A DNA stretch of 64,000 bases from assembly GCF_964340395.1 (NCBI RefSeq), contig NC_135560.1:22272675-22336674 (forward strand), read 5' to 3'. A program made the position numbers and the translations under genes. Of the stretch, positions 35,937-47,165 are shown in pieces. The stretch's first letter is position 1. Each line of letters starts with the position of its first letter. The stretch comes from Glandiceps talaboti. Lineage: Eukaryota > Hemichordata > Enteropneusta > Spengelidae. The notes under the pieces are model-generated. The model did no database searches and had not been told where the DNA came from. It saw nothing but the letters and a program-made list of their open reading frames with translations.

Positions 35937-36013
35937 CGTTCGTTCGTTCATTCATTCATTCATTCATTCATTCATTCATTCATTCATTCATTCATTTATT
36001 CATTCATTCATTC
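35937..36013. repeat. (CATT)n microsatellite
   Basis: About seventeen CATT units with CGTT at both ends and one TTTATT interruption. Confidence 0.95.
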
Positions 36014-36399
36014 GTATGTACGCACTATGCTCGTGTATTTTACCTGTTGCATTACATAAACGTTTGTCATTTGTCTTTTGTGAGGGTTTAGACCAATTAT
36101 AAAATTTGGCAATACATACATTACAGACTCGTTGCTGGTGAAGGCCATGCTCAATGTTATTTTTGAGTCAGCAGTTGACCACGTTAACTTATCGATAGTG
36201 TCTTTGCAACTTACAACACTTCCACCTACAAATATGTCAGTAAAGCTATGATAGTTTTTAGAGTAATGTTCAACTTTCTTATTCTCTTCAATAAGAAAGT
36301 CGTCTGAATATTCAATATACCACTAGAATAGAGAAATTGAATGATATCAGAGATAAACAAAGATGAAAACTATGATGTATCTTATTTACAAGGGCAATC

Positions 36400-36833
36400 A
36401 CGAAACCTGAAACAAATCATCTGGCTTGACTAAAATCTTACCAACGTTGCTACATTTTATCGTCTGGCCAGACAAATATCTCAGAGACATTGTTAAATGT
36501 TCTCTCTTTCTCAACGAAAAATCTAATTATAAATTTCCACAATATCAGAATGAACGCTCGACAGTTGGGTTTACCTTGACCTGTTGTCCTTGTACTTTTA
36601 AGTGATGATTAAAAGGTAGCTCAAAATGAGCTGACGAAAGTTGTAGAAATGTTGGTTAAGAAGGATGTCGCACCAAACGATTAAAAAAACAATGTTGATT
36701 AAGATGTATCTCGCACGAGATGACTAAAGAAGTAATGTGTGTAAGATTTGTGTTGCACCAGACGTTAAAATGTAGCAATGTTATTAAGATTTTTGTCGAG
36801 CCAGGCAATGTTTTGTTTCAGATTTTCGTTCAA
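36400..36833. repeat. Degenerate fold-back element with internal repeats of about 50 bases
   Basis: The segment 36400-36473, read as its reverse complement (GCCAGACGATAAAATGTAGC, AACGTTGGTAAGATTTTAGT, CAAGCCAGATGATTTGTTTC), matches 36757-36830 (CCAGACGTTAAAATGTAGCA, ATGTTATTAAGATTTTTGTC, GAGCCAGGCAATGTTTTGTT) at about 80%. Between the arms, related units (ATGTTGATTAAGATGTAT..CGCACGAGATGACTAAA) recur about four times. It is an old, decayed inverted-repeat element of unknown class. Confidence 0.6.
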
Positions 36834-36926
36834 ATGTTCGTTGTAAGTCATTACGATTCAACTGACACGTTTTTAAACAACAGTTGAAGATGTTGTCAAC
36901 TCACCTTTATTCTCACAATATATACG

Positions 36927-36956
36927 TGCCGTGCCGTGTCGTGCCGTACCCTGCCC
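36927..36956. repeat. Short GCCGT pentamer run
   Basis: GTGCCGTGCCGTGTCGTGCC followed by GTACCCTGCC: about five to six degenerate pentamer units, GC-rich against an AT-rich background. Confidence 0.8.
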
Positions 36957-37794
36957 TGAGTTACTGTACACTGAGCATCACGATAATTTTTATAGTTTCT
37001 CGCCGTCCTGCTGAGTAATCACGATTATTTGACTGATTACGAACTCAAGCACAAAATGGGGTAGGATTCATTACTCATACTATATTTTTAGTTTGACTGT
37101 TGAAAATATCGCTATATTCGATGATAAATAAGAAACATAACACGGTGGAATTAACCACTGTTGATTTAATACGGCAATAGTCAAACAGTTAAGAGGTATG
37201 TGCAAGGGTAATTGATAATGTCAAAGGAAATGAAAATATTAGATTTATGTAATAAATATAATCGGTCATTGAAGAAGTCAATATTATATATTCAAACTTT
37301 TTTCGTATCTGTGAAACAGTCGAGTGTGGTGCTGATTTTGGTATTTGGACATGAATAATGACTGTCTTGCTTTGAGAGGAACTCTGAAAGATTCGCTAAG
37401 AATCATGTATGCTATTTATGTACTGCAGATATCTACAATTCTAAATAGAATATTGATTTTTCGAATTGTTTAGGGAAATGGCTTCGACAAAGTCTATCAA
37501 AACGCTGTTATCTGTATTCCACTAATTTGACATGGGATAGTACCCTTTACGAGACAACACACAAAGGATTTTTACACTTGTAACCTAGAGTTATCGATTA
37601 CAGCTTTATATATACACGTATAGCAAAGGGAGGGAGGTTGAAAAATAAGAATATTTAGATATTATATTGTCGATTATTTTGAATACATGGAAATTATATT
37701 AGTATTTACACATAAATATCACTGAGAAATTATTGCACGTAAATTTGAAATGTTTAAGTTCACTTAGATAATATTATTTCTATTACATATTAAG

Positions 37795-38042
37795 TCGGAT
37801 TACACATTAACCCGTTTCAAACAAACCTTCAAGCAACATCTACTGGCGCAATAGAAATTATCAACTTGTATTTGTAATTTTAATCGTGTGTACATAATAA
37901 GATATATATTGAGTGTCATATGAGTACCTTGATGTGAATTTCTGTATATAAATATGTGAGGGGACAGGCCTAGACTAGCTGTAAGCTATTTCCTGACTCC
38001 ATTTACCCACTGTTATATTTATTTGGGGTAAATAAACTTGTA
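37795..38042 (+). mobile_element. Degraded LINE 3' end
   Basis: CGTTTCAAACAAACCTTCAA followed by GCAACATCTACTGGCGCAAT and AG reads Arg-Phe-Lys-Gln-Thr-Phe-Lys-Gln-His-Leu-Leu-Ala-Gln-stop. This resembles the FK..LK..L end of CR1/L2-type ORF2 proteins. It is followed by a 3' untranslated region with GCCTAGACTAGCTGTAAGCT and a terminal GGGGTAAATAAACTTGT. The frame is broken upstream and only the last few codons survive. Confidence 0.45.
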
Positions 38043-40600
38043 CGGTGGTATAGCGTTTAGGTTAACACCGACCTATGTGCATTGACCTTCAACGCCATTT
38101 CATCCAAAGATCCGCGGGTATGATTCGACCCATATCATTCGTTTACATTTGGTATAAAATAGAAATTGTCCCTATCAGGAGTATGGCTGATATTGAGGAT
38201 TAGATGAGTAAACAGTGACGCTAGTTACTGTAAATAGCATACATGAAAAAACACAGGTTATCGATACTAACTGCAGCAAGTTGATGAAGGCATACTTCTT
38301 GATACTTAACATTCTAGGCCCATCTATAGATTCTCATTAACATGAATTCTCCGACAAAATGAAATTTGAAATGATAAATTTAACACATGTATTTTGATAA
38401 CTAGATATCATATGTTTGAGATACATATTTGAATGATTTCCCCTCATCCCATTCATTTGGTGTACTTGTTAATTCAACTTTCATTCGCTGGTGTATGTTA
38501 CTAGAAAGTGTCACCAGTACAATAATTAGAATTCTCGTGACGTGACAGTTGTAATGACATCATATTAGACACTTAGTATCAATGTAAATTAGACAGAATT
38601 GCGCAATCTACTTTCTTTGTCGAACTTTGACACTTGGTAAATTAAAATTTGAGTAATGGCGTCCGAGTTGTTGCACTTAAAGTTACGGATCGATTTAGAA
38701 ATAAAATAAACGTGTTATAGTCCATGCAGAATGACACATTTGCTTTCTAACGGTTGTATTCTGGAGTCATTCCATGAATTTTAATAACGGATCTCAGACT
38801 GATCTATTACATTCAAGTGTCAAGTCACATATGACATATAGCTGAACTACAGGATTTCAAAACTAACTAAACCCAAACGGCTGAATAAAAATGTGTGACA
38901 GCGTAAAGCAACCACACTTAAAAGCGTCGTCGGAACAAGAAGTACAGGGAAATGTAAAGCGTTCTTAAGTGTCAGGTAAGGATAGTACTGTATATAGATA
39001 TAACTACATCATAGAACAGGATATCACCATTTATACATGGAAAATTAATGTTAGTACGTCACTGTAACTGTATAAAAAGCATTTCCATACAGGATTGATT
39101 TTTCACTGAAATCTCCTCATACGACTACAATCTGATTCAGTTATTTCAACGGAGCTAAAAATTGATTAAACCTTTCCACTACTAAAATTTGTTCTATCTA
39201 TCATCATTTTGTACGTGACTGCGACAAATGTTCGAGTCAAAAGACGACATTTTTACACGTTTCATGCTTGCAATGTACTGCTTTGGATACTCACCGGAAA
39301 CCTTCCAACTACATATAGGTTCTTAAGGGTGATGACGTTTGACTTTCTAAAACTGCTTTGGTGGTCATTCACATCATCAAGACATGGGAAGCAATAAGCA
39401 AAGGCAATAATCATCACATAAATATTTATAACGTATCCAATTATGGTAATATAATAGTGATGTATTAGTCTGATATTTTAATTTGACCAGATGTAGCACT
39501 TAGTAGTGACAGTCTTATCGGTTATGGGAAATAATATTCATAATTGCAGACGAATGCTAATACATTTAATGGGGAGCAACATTAATGTAAATCTATAGCA
39601 TTGTGACAGAAGTTGTGCAGGTGATAAGCTTAAGTTTTGAGAATCAGCAAATATGACAAAATTGAGCCAATCAGGGCGAATCTTACTTGTCAGGTTCCAA
39701 CAAAGGAAAGTAACTGCCCCACAAATGAAAAGAGTGTCCCAGATGGTATTGTGTTTAGTTGTGTGCAATTATTTCGTCTTTGAAGGGCATCATACAAGAT
39801 TTGTGTCGAAATACTCAGTATCTAACGTCTACGTTAAACAAAAAGGAGCAATGTTCTCAAAGGTATAGTCAAATGGATTTCTATCCGTATTACAAAATCC
39901 AAGTACAGTTTTCAATTCTTCAGTATCTCGAGACACATTTAATGAATAGTTATTGTAAGAAATGTTTTCTCAGGAATGACATTGTCTTGAAGTTTTCAGA
40001 GATGTAATACGTTTTAGTAACAAATTAGAATGTTTGAATCAATATGATAGAAACCAGTCAATCCTGTCCAAGACCAAAGTTTGAACATTTGAATATTTTG
40101 GGAAATGATTTTTAAATAAGTTATAGTCGCACTATTTCATATAGCGTTTAAGAAAATCATGAACACGTGTCTGTATGTTTTATCATTTGAAAATCAAATT
40201 GAAAAATTAATGCCACCTACCCTATCTTTATTCCTAATAGTATCAAATTATCTCAGGGGACAATTACCCCCCTACCTCGTTAATATTTTAATTGACATTT
40301 TACGTAAAGCTCTGGTGACCAATTAAGCTGCAGTTGCCTAGCAATTGTGACTTCGAGCAGTAAATAACCAATGTCAATTTAGGTTGTGACATTTGTTGAA
40401 ATTTGGTCATAAATATCTTAGTTGCCTTGTTATCAAGCAAGAGCTAAAGTTTATTGACTTAAAGCTGTCAGCCTCTTGGTGGCGCTCATATAAGGGTATT
40501 CATTTTCAAGCCTGTTGTTTCTGTTTACATATACATCGTTAGTGCCTGCCCATCTCCGACCCATTTACAAAGGTTAACTATATTGATTGTTGTATTTGAT
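38043..40600. other. Gene-poor stretch
   Basis: No gene was recognised. Overlapping ORFs on both strands at 39538-40007 have no family pattern. A weak tRNA-like B box (GGTATGATTCGACCC, around 38116) may be a decayed SINE, too poor to annotate. Confidence 0.45.
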
Positions 40601-40940
40601 ATTAGGCCTAATAAAAAATTGTGTGCTTCCGGTTACGCTCAAGAATAGGTTGGGCAGGTAATTTTTTATTTTATTTTATAATATTTTTATTGTGTCTAGT
40701 TCAAGTTTTCCATTATTTTCCAAATGGTCTCTGTGTTATTTATTTCTTCCTATCAGATGTACAGCCATTACAGATTGGAAGAACTGTTTTAGAGTGTTGA
40801 TGCCAGTTTCCACATCCACTATTTCTCCTGAGTCTTCACAATATTTGCGATTTTATTATTTTTTCTCGGATACCTAAAAATAAGTTGAGGGTCTCCAGTG
40901 AAAAGCAAAAGTGAAAAACAATTATTTGTTGAAGCCTTAG
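40601..40940. mobile_element. MITE-like dispersed repeat, copy 2
   Basis: Same orientation as copy 1 at 8438-8830. It begins ATTAGGCCTAATAAAAAATT and GTGTGCTTCCGGTTACGCTC and shares the interior blocks CCAAATGGTCTCTGTGTTAT and TCAGATGTACAGCCATTACA. It is about 50 bases shorter through several deletions. Its right end is less well preserved (CAATTATTTGTTGAAGCCTT). Confidence 0.65.
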
Positions 40941-41139
40941 TGCTTGCCATTTATAATAATAAAAAGAACACCAATGTTGTGATTGAACTGCAGTGACTGT
41001 GGATTTAGTCTATCACTTTGCCAATACAGTGGCATTATATCATAGCTGTGTACTATAGTTATTCTCTACGCTTACTGTTTCGTCATTAATCGCCACTTCC
41101 AATTCCATGGATGTCTGGTTCTAATTTTCATAGTATCAT

Positions 41140-41357
41140 ATAATATAATATGGTATAAAGTAATGCAATGTAATGTTATGCGATGTCACGCAATGCAGTG
41201 TAATGTAATAAGATAAGATAAGATAAAATAACGTAACATAACATAACATATATTATTTATTTATTTATTTATTTATTTAGTTAGTTATTCATTCATTTAT
41301 TCATCCACCCACCCATCCATCCATCCATCCATCCATCCATCTATCCCTCCCTCCATC
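41140..41357. repeat. Compound microsatellite (TAATG, GATAA, TTTA, CCAT)
   Basis: A continuous low-complexity block: AATGTAATG-type pentamers, AAGATAAGATAAGATAA, CATAACATAACATA, TTTATTTATTTA, then CCATCCATCCAT ending near CCCTCCCTCCATC. Confidence 0.9.
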
Positions 41358-42327
41358 TACTTGATAAGAATTATACAGATTATTAAAGAATCTAAGATAT
41401 GTAAGTAAAATGCAGATGGAAATGCAAATGTAAATGGTATCATTTTACTAAAAAAGACCAAACCATGCTTGTAATGATGCCAATCAATGGTGATGTTGTA
41501 ATACAATAGGGCATTGACCACACGGAGGTGTTGACAGGTCTTGTGAACGTTAACATTTGAACACAACATCCTCCTACAGAGAAGGGATCAACTTTACAAC
41601 TTCCCTATCATATATACGACTTCTTGTTACAGGATATCCGCTGCCCTCTGTCGACATATAGTCTAAGTGCCATATGTCATCGTTCTGCACTTTTGATAAC
41701 ATTAGTAGGGCTTTAATTATTTCCTACGTCATCGAAATACTGGCAATATTAAACGGATATTCTAGTTATTTTCACAGTAGACATTAACTCTAAAGGTATT
41801 ATTGATTTGTTCACCTAGTGAATAACAAACAACCTCTGAAGGGTCACTTCAGAACAAATACCTTCTTACAAAATGGTCTCGAGAGTTTTGAGTTTTAACG
41901 ATTTTCAGCGATTTTAACAGACAATACAGTGCTTCTATATTGACTCTGTATTGTTTTTGTTATGACTTGCTTCTTTTATTTGCTATTACATCATTGCAAA
42001 TGTTTGCTTTTCTTAATAGGGAAGAATACCTGTACTCGTAAAGTAACGTATGATTATGAAAGATAATTACAAATGCGGTTAATAATAAGATTTGTCGGTT
42101 TGTGATATTTTATGTCGGTACTCTATTAACTTAATAGTTTTCACTATCATTAAAATAACGTGATTATGATGACGGGACATGTCGATCAACGATATATTAA
42201 TAGATTACCTGTTTAATACGGTTCTTAGAATGATATATTTGAAGTGTATCTGTTATTTCCTGAGTGTATGTTGTTCACTTATAAAGAAAGATTGTTTAGA
42301 TCTAATCATAATCATGTACATTTTATA

Positions 42328-42331
42328 TCTG

Positions 42332-42376
<45 letters not shown>

Positions 42377-42634
42377 AGTCAGTCAGTCAGTCAGTCTGAC
42401 CGCCCTACCTACCTACCCTATTAGCTAGCTAGCTATTTTGTCTGTCAGGCTGTCTGTCTACTTATTACCTACTTACCTAACTACCTACCTATCATCAGCC
42501 AGCCAGTCAGTCAGTCAGTCAGTCAGTCAGTCAGTCAGTCAGACAGACATACGGACAGACAGAGACCTACCGGCAGATCGAAAGAAAGAAAGAAAGAATG
42601 AATGAAGGAATGAAGGAATGAAGGAATGAAGAAA
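42328..42634. repeat. Compound tetranucleotide microsatellite (CTGT, CAGT, CTAC, AAAG, GAAT)
   Basis: CTGT units (42331-42376), CAGT units, CTAC and AGCT units, a second longer CAGT run (42505-42545), AAAG and AATGAAGG units. A Ser/Val/Cys/Leu-rich ORF over it is an artefact. Confidence 0.95.
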
Positions 42635-42919
42635 ATGTCATGAGATGATTGTTAAATAATTGTATGCTGTCATTTTGCTTAGCACAATTGCATTGACAAC
42701 AATAAATGCTTTATTTCTGTATCTTCCATACGTCATTCAACCATTATTTTCCACATGAGATAAAATTATATTAATTATATAAATGTGTTATGTACGTCAA
42801 TCCATTATCTAACCTCACCCTCTTTGATCTTATATTTACATTCCACGGATATGGCATCACGCTTCCTTGCTTCCTCTTGAGACTAATATGAATTGAAGCC
42901 TCCTAGTTTAGCGATTTAG

Positions 42920-43102
42920 TTGTCACAAAGTGTTCGAGTCGTAGGTGTTACTAGATATGTTAAAAATATGATAAATATATCTGACAGCGATGATAAAATC
43001 CCAAGCGAGACAGTTATCGAGTCAGTCGGGAACATATTTTACAGCGACGCTGTCTCTGAAGTTATGAATGCAGCGAACGACAGCCACGCTCATTCTAGAT
43101 AG
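42920..43102 (+). CDS. Unassigned ORF, possible terminal exon
   Basis: The open frame ends SRStop at 43102 and contains SDSDDKIPSETVIESVGNI and SDAVSEVMNAANDSHAH. Its acidic, Ser-rich composition is more protein-like than that of neighbouring ORFs. It has no in-frame ATG at its left edge (TTG at 42920), and a weak AG acceptor lies just before it. No family is recognised, and no companion exon was found. Confidence 0.18.
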   Translation: MSQSVRVVGVTRYVKNMINISDSDDKIPSETVIESVGNIFYSDAVSEVMNAANDSHAHSR

Positions 43103-44943
43103 GTTGCTTTGTTGCTGATACTGATCTCATTTTGAACACGGACGCCGACTGATTGAGTAGGGGCACATCGTCGTTTCGTAACGTTCAAAACAATTTCCTC
43201 ATTTGTCTACCAACCAACCAACCAACCAACCGACTTATTTTTTTCAACTCGCTACTGATCATAATTCACCACAGCGGCCATCAAACATCGAACTTAACTT
43301 ACACTGAGTCTGATCAGCGAATTAAGGTCAGTCTATTTTTTATTGTTACAAATGTCTATGATTAGGAAGTCATTATTTCACGATATTACTGAAACGATAT
43401 GTACTCGTAGTACAATAGGTGCACATTGTGATATGAATGTTTGCATTTTATTTGTATAGTGTGTTAGATTTTTCTGAAAAACTTCTGAAGCCTTTGTACC
43501 TTTGTGTATAGTAACATTGCAGCGTGATCGATGGTAAAAGGGTTATTACTGTACAGTAGGATAGGCGACACTTCAACAATATCAAGTGTCGTGACGTAAC
43601 ATAGTGTCATTGCCTTCTCTCTCAGTGCATTAGTATTCAAAGCACATGTTTATATGTTCATAGCTGGGACAGTGAATATTAATGAACAAATATGTTACCT
43701 TTTCAATATTTGTCGTTCAAATACTCTGATGTAATTTTTCGAAACGGGTTAGCTAACATCAAGCGATCCTGATATAAACATTTTACATGTAAAATTCTAG
43801 GAACACTGTAGACGCTTGTTGTTAGCATAAGTAAAACATACCTAATATAAGTAATGGCTTTTGAATATTCATTGCAATCTCATTATAGTTATCGAATGTG
43901 TTTGGAGATTGATTGCTATATTACGATGAATTTATAATCTAGTCTCGTGTTGCCGTTCTCTCGAAAAGTATCACCTTAATTAACCATAATCAATATATCT
44001 TAGATATATAGGACAGGTGAAATTCATTATGGTTGTATTGAATGTTATAATATCGGCTGAAAATATTTAAGGAATCTTGACTTTTCCTCATTCATTATTT
44101 TTTAATTTACTGTTATTGTATTTGATGCGTTGATAATAAATGATTCGGTTGGTTACGTTTTGAAGATTTCGTAACGAGTACCAGCTTGTATGTTTGCGGT
44201 CACTTGCCCTCAGTAAATATTACAGATACTAAACGTACCTCCAATGGAATTTTATATGGAATACATGATAGATAGCGGCAATGCATTTATTGTTTTACAT
44301 TAATAGTTTACATGGATGTGCAAATTCTGCATTGGAAGATTATCACAAGGTGCATATATTATCATTGAAGTCATGTTTAATTCTAATAAAATCATCTCAG
44401 TTTGCGACATCGCTTAGATAATTAACTCTCACGTTGTGTAACTGAAAAAAAAAACGTGACTCGAGGGGCTGATTTTCAAATGGCTGAACTGCGAAAAATG
44501 GCACCCAAACAATTATTCATTTTGTAATTCATTTTGTCATTCGTACGATCGTTAGCACGATATTCCCCAAGGATATATTTTTTTACAATAAATTATATAG
44601 GTTGCTCTTAATAATCTGAGTAGATATCTAATTAGTCTAGCCATTCAGTAACGCCAATGTACTACGCAAGTATGTCTTACAGTAATGGAGATAAAATAAT
44701 TGCTAACTCCAGGTTTTCCTAAATTTACTCTGAAATTTGAAGTGAGTTCATGTTATGAGTCCATGTATTCACTAATACCACGATGTCAGATGTCATCAGT
44801 TTGTCATGAAAGTGATGAACATTCTTTGTGTTTTACATCGTTGTAAGACAAGTCAGTCGAGCCTGATAGGCAATTAATAAACGATAGCTATATACTTCAA
44901 GTTTATGTATAATGGTGCATGCACACACACTCATGTTTAAACT
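43103..44943. other. Gene-poor stretch
   Basis: A CCAA run lies at about 43211-43230. No gene or element was recognised otherwise. Confidence 0.5.
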
Positions 44944-44945
44944 AT

Positions 44946-44984
<39 letters not shown>

Positions 44985-45046
44985 GGACAGAGACACAGAG
45001 CTAGAGAGCGAGACTGACAGACAGAGAGACAGACAGAGAGACAGAC

Positions 45047-45078
<32 letters not shown>

Positions 45079-45165
45079 CGACATACATACATACATACAT
45101 ACATACATACATACATACATACATACAGACAGACAGACAGACAGACAGAGACGGGGAGGGGGAGG
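44944..45165. repeat. (ACAG)n / (ACAT)n compound microsatellite
   Basis: ACAG units interrupted by AGAG-rich segments, then about fifteen ACAT units, then ACAG again, ending in a GGGA-rich tail. Repeat-encoded ORFs on both strands are artefacts. Confidence 0.96.
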
Positions 45166-45225
45166 GATGGAGGCTCTCACATACCTAAATAATCGCGTTA
45201 ATATAAACCAGATTTAAACCTAATG

Positions 45226-46254
45226 CCTTCCGTAAGGGCAAAGTTTTGATATTGTCATTCCTACAGACAATTGTTGGAATACAACAGAACATATGCAATA
45301 AGTTATTTTTTCTCATTGATTGCTATTTGCCCATTGCTGTTAGTGATCTCCTGGCCAACGACAGCTTGTAATGTGAACCTTTATAGAACATTGTAGCATA
45401 GCACTCACCGTAGAAAGAGTTTAAATGGCAAAAAAAATTGATTTACATTTGTTGAGAATGTACAAATCGCATCGTCGCACCACTTTAGACAACATTTCCA
45501 TTATGGGAGGCATTCAGTTTAAATCTGGTTGTAAGTTGCTATAACTCATTTGGAGTTTGACTGAGTACTTTATATCTACAGTGATTTAAATGCATAACAA
45601 AATTTTTCATTAAAACTGAAAGCTATATAAACAAATTTTATAGGACATATCCGCTTTGTTATGGTTAACGTATATAGCCTAATTACCGAAAATCTTTAAT
45701 TATGTAAATTATTCATTAACAGTTGTAATGTACATCAACAAACTTGATGGGACATATGTGTTTCCTTATGGTTAACGTATGTACTAAATTATGTTGAATT
45801 TGAAGTATGCATTCTTAAGATATAGCCTAATTACCAAAAAGAATTGATTATGCAAATTATTCATTAACACTGTAAGGTGCATCAACACATTTTATAGGAC
45901 AAATATATGTTGTTATGTTTAACGAATATACTAAATTATATTGAAATTGAAGTGTGCAGTCTTAAAATATTGCTTAATTAGTTGATTTCATTGATATGCA
46001 AATTTCCCTAATTAAACATTAGCAGATCTGGCTCAAAACCTAATCAGGTCTAGCCATTAACCAAAAGATTATACATTTCAAATTTCATTACAATTGGGCC
46101 AGCCGATTTTTAGAAAATGATGACACAGACACAGACACAGACACACAGACACACACACAGACACACACACACATACATACATACATACACATACACATAC
46201 ATATACACATACACATATATTTATGCCCTAAAGTATCTCCTTCCTTACGGAAGG
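45226..46254. mobile_element. Element of about 1 kb with CCTTCCGTAAGG-type ends
   Basis: The left end CCTTCCGTAAGGG (45226-45238) is inverted at the right as CCTTACGGAAGG (46243-46254), which itself lies in a 6-base-stem hairpin CCTTCC-TTAC-GGAAGG. Inside, a unit of about 145 bases recurs two to three times (GGACATAT...TTATGGTTAACGTAT, AGCCTAATTACC, ATG-AAATTATTCATTAAC). Then comes TTTCATTACAATTGGGCCAG and a CAGA/CA/CATA tract (46117-46222). No protein-coding frame was found. A palindrome-like end beside a tetranucleotide microsatellite recalls non-autonomous Helentron-type elements, but that is inference. Confidence 0.55.
46117..46222. repeat. (ACACAG)n-(CA)n-(CATA)n microsatellite
   Basis: Internal low-complexity tract near the right end of the 1 kb element. 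Confidence 0.95.
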
Positions 46255-46609
46255 AAAAAATGCCAATTAGGAGAAGATTTCTCTGATTGTATATAAATGT
46301 TTTAATAAAGTAATAAGTAATGAACTCCAGTTAACATCACTACAAGTCATATTTACAAGGCCATTGGCATATACACAGGTAAATTGCACCATAATTGTAC
46401 CATCATAACTATGCAAAATAAATATATAGTTTCCGCACATGTTGAGCTATTCACAGATTTTCTAACAACATTTAAAGGCATCTGTCTGTTGTGCATAAAG
46501 TATTCCTAATGTATATTAAGTATACTTTAAACTCACTCAAAAGCAAACAGTGCCTTTAATCGGCTGAAGTTTATTTAGATTATATAATCTTTGTTCACTC
46601 AAGTAATTC

Positions 46610-47006
46610 CCTTACCAAGCACCCTGTTATTATGATAGTGACTTTAAAATGTGAAATAGGAAATCTAACCTTGCTACAAACTGTTTTAATCCATTAAAAC
46701 CAAATCGTTCTCTTAGGTTATCTATCAGAGTTACATTAACGATTTCTGTCTTTGCACGATTTAATTTTTTGTGCATATGTCAATCCATCTGTTACCAAAA
46801 TTGCAATTACTAAAACCTTTTGATGCTACTAAGATTATAGCAACCATACCGTTACATTTCTTCTTAATGAATCAACGCACGTATGGTTTCTTCTTGATGA
46901 TGAGACGTAAAGCACTCGAAGGAAAATTGAAAGTATATATGCAGGGTTCAATGTTATTTCTTGTATGAGTGAACCTTGATGTTCGGGTCAGGTTATATAT
47001 TGAACA
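46610..47006 (-). repeat. Dispersed repeat, copy B of the inverted pair
   Basis: Reverse complement of 22406-22800 at about 95% identity. The plus-strand ORF at 46771-46968 crosses it but is not maintained as a protein frame in copy A. Its right edge abuts the G-rich MITE-like segment that starts near 47016. Confidence 0.88.
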
Positions 47007-47015
47007 ATCGTCCAG

Positions 47016-47165
47016 TACCGTAGCCTGCGGGGGGGGGGGGAGGGGGGGGGGGTATTATGTAAATTGCATGCAAATGTATGTAAATTGCACTTTTCTAAAT
47101 TTTAAATGCATGATTGCACCAAGACAAAGTTCTGCCCCCCTTGGCAATTTGGTCAGGCTACGGCC
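47016..47165. mobile_element. MITE-like segment with CCGTAGCCTG ends and a G-run
   Basis: CCGTAGCCTG (47018-47027) is exactly inverted as CAGGCTACGG (47154-47163). Next to the left end is G12-A-G11 (47029-47052), and near the right end is a C6 run, so the inverted similarity continues as G-run against C-run. The interior is short and non-coding. Confidence 0.5.

Noticed and set aside
38045-38140. Another tRNA-derived SINE
   Set aside because: Only a weak B-box-like sequence is present. The A box and tail are not recognisable.
44942-45192. Asp/Arg/Gln/Thr-rich and Cys/Val/Ser-rich ORFs
   Set aside because: These are repeat-encoded frames of the ACAG/ACAT microsatellite.
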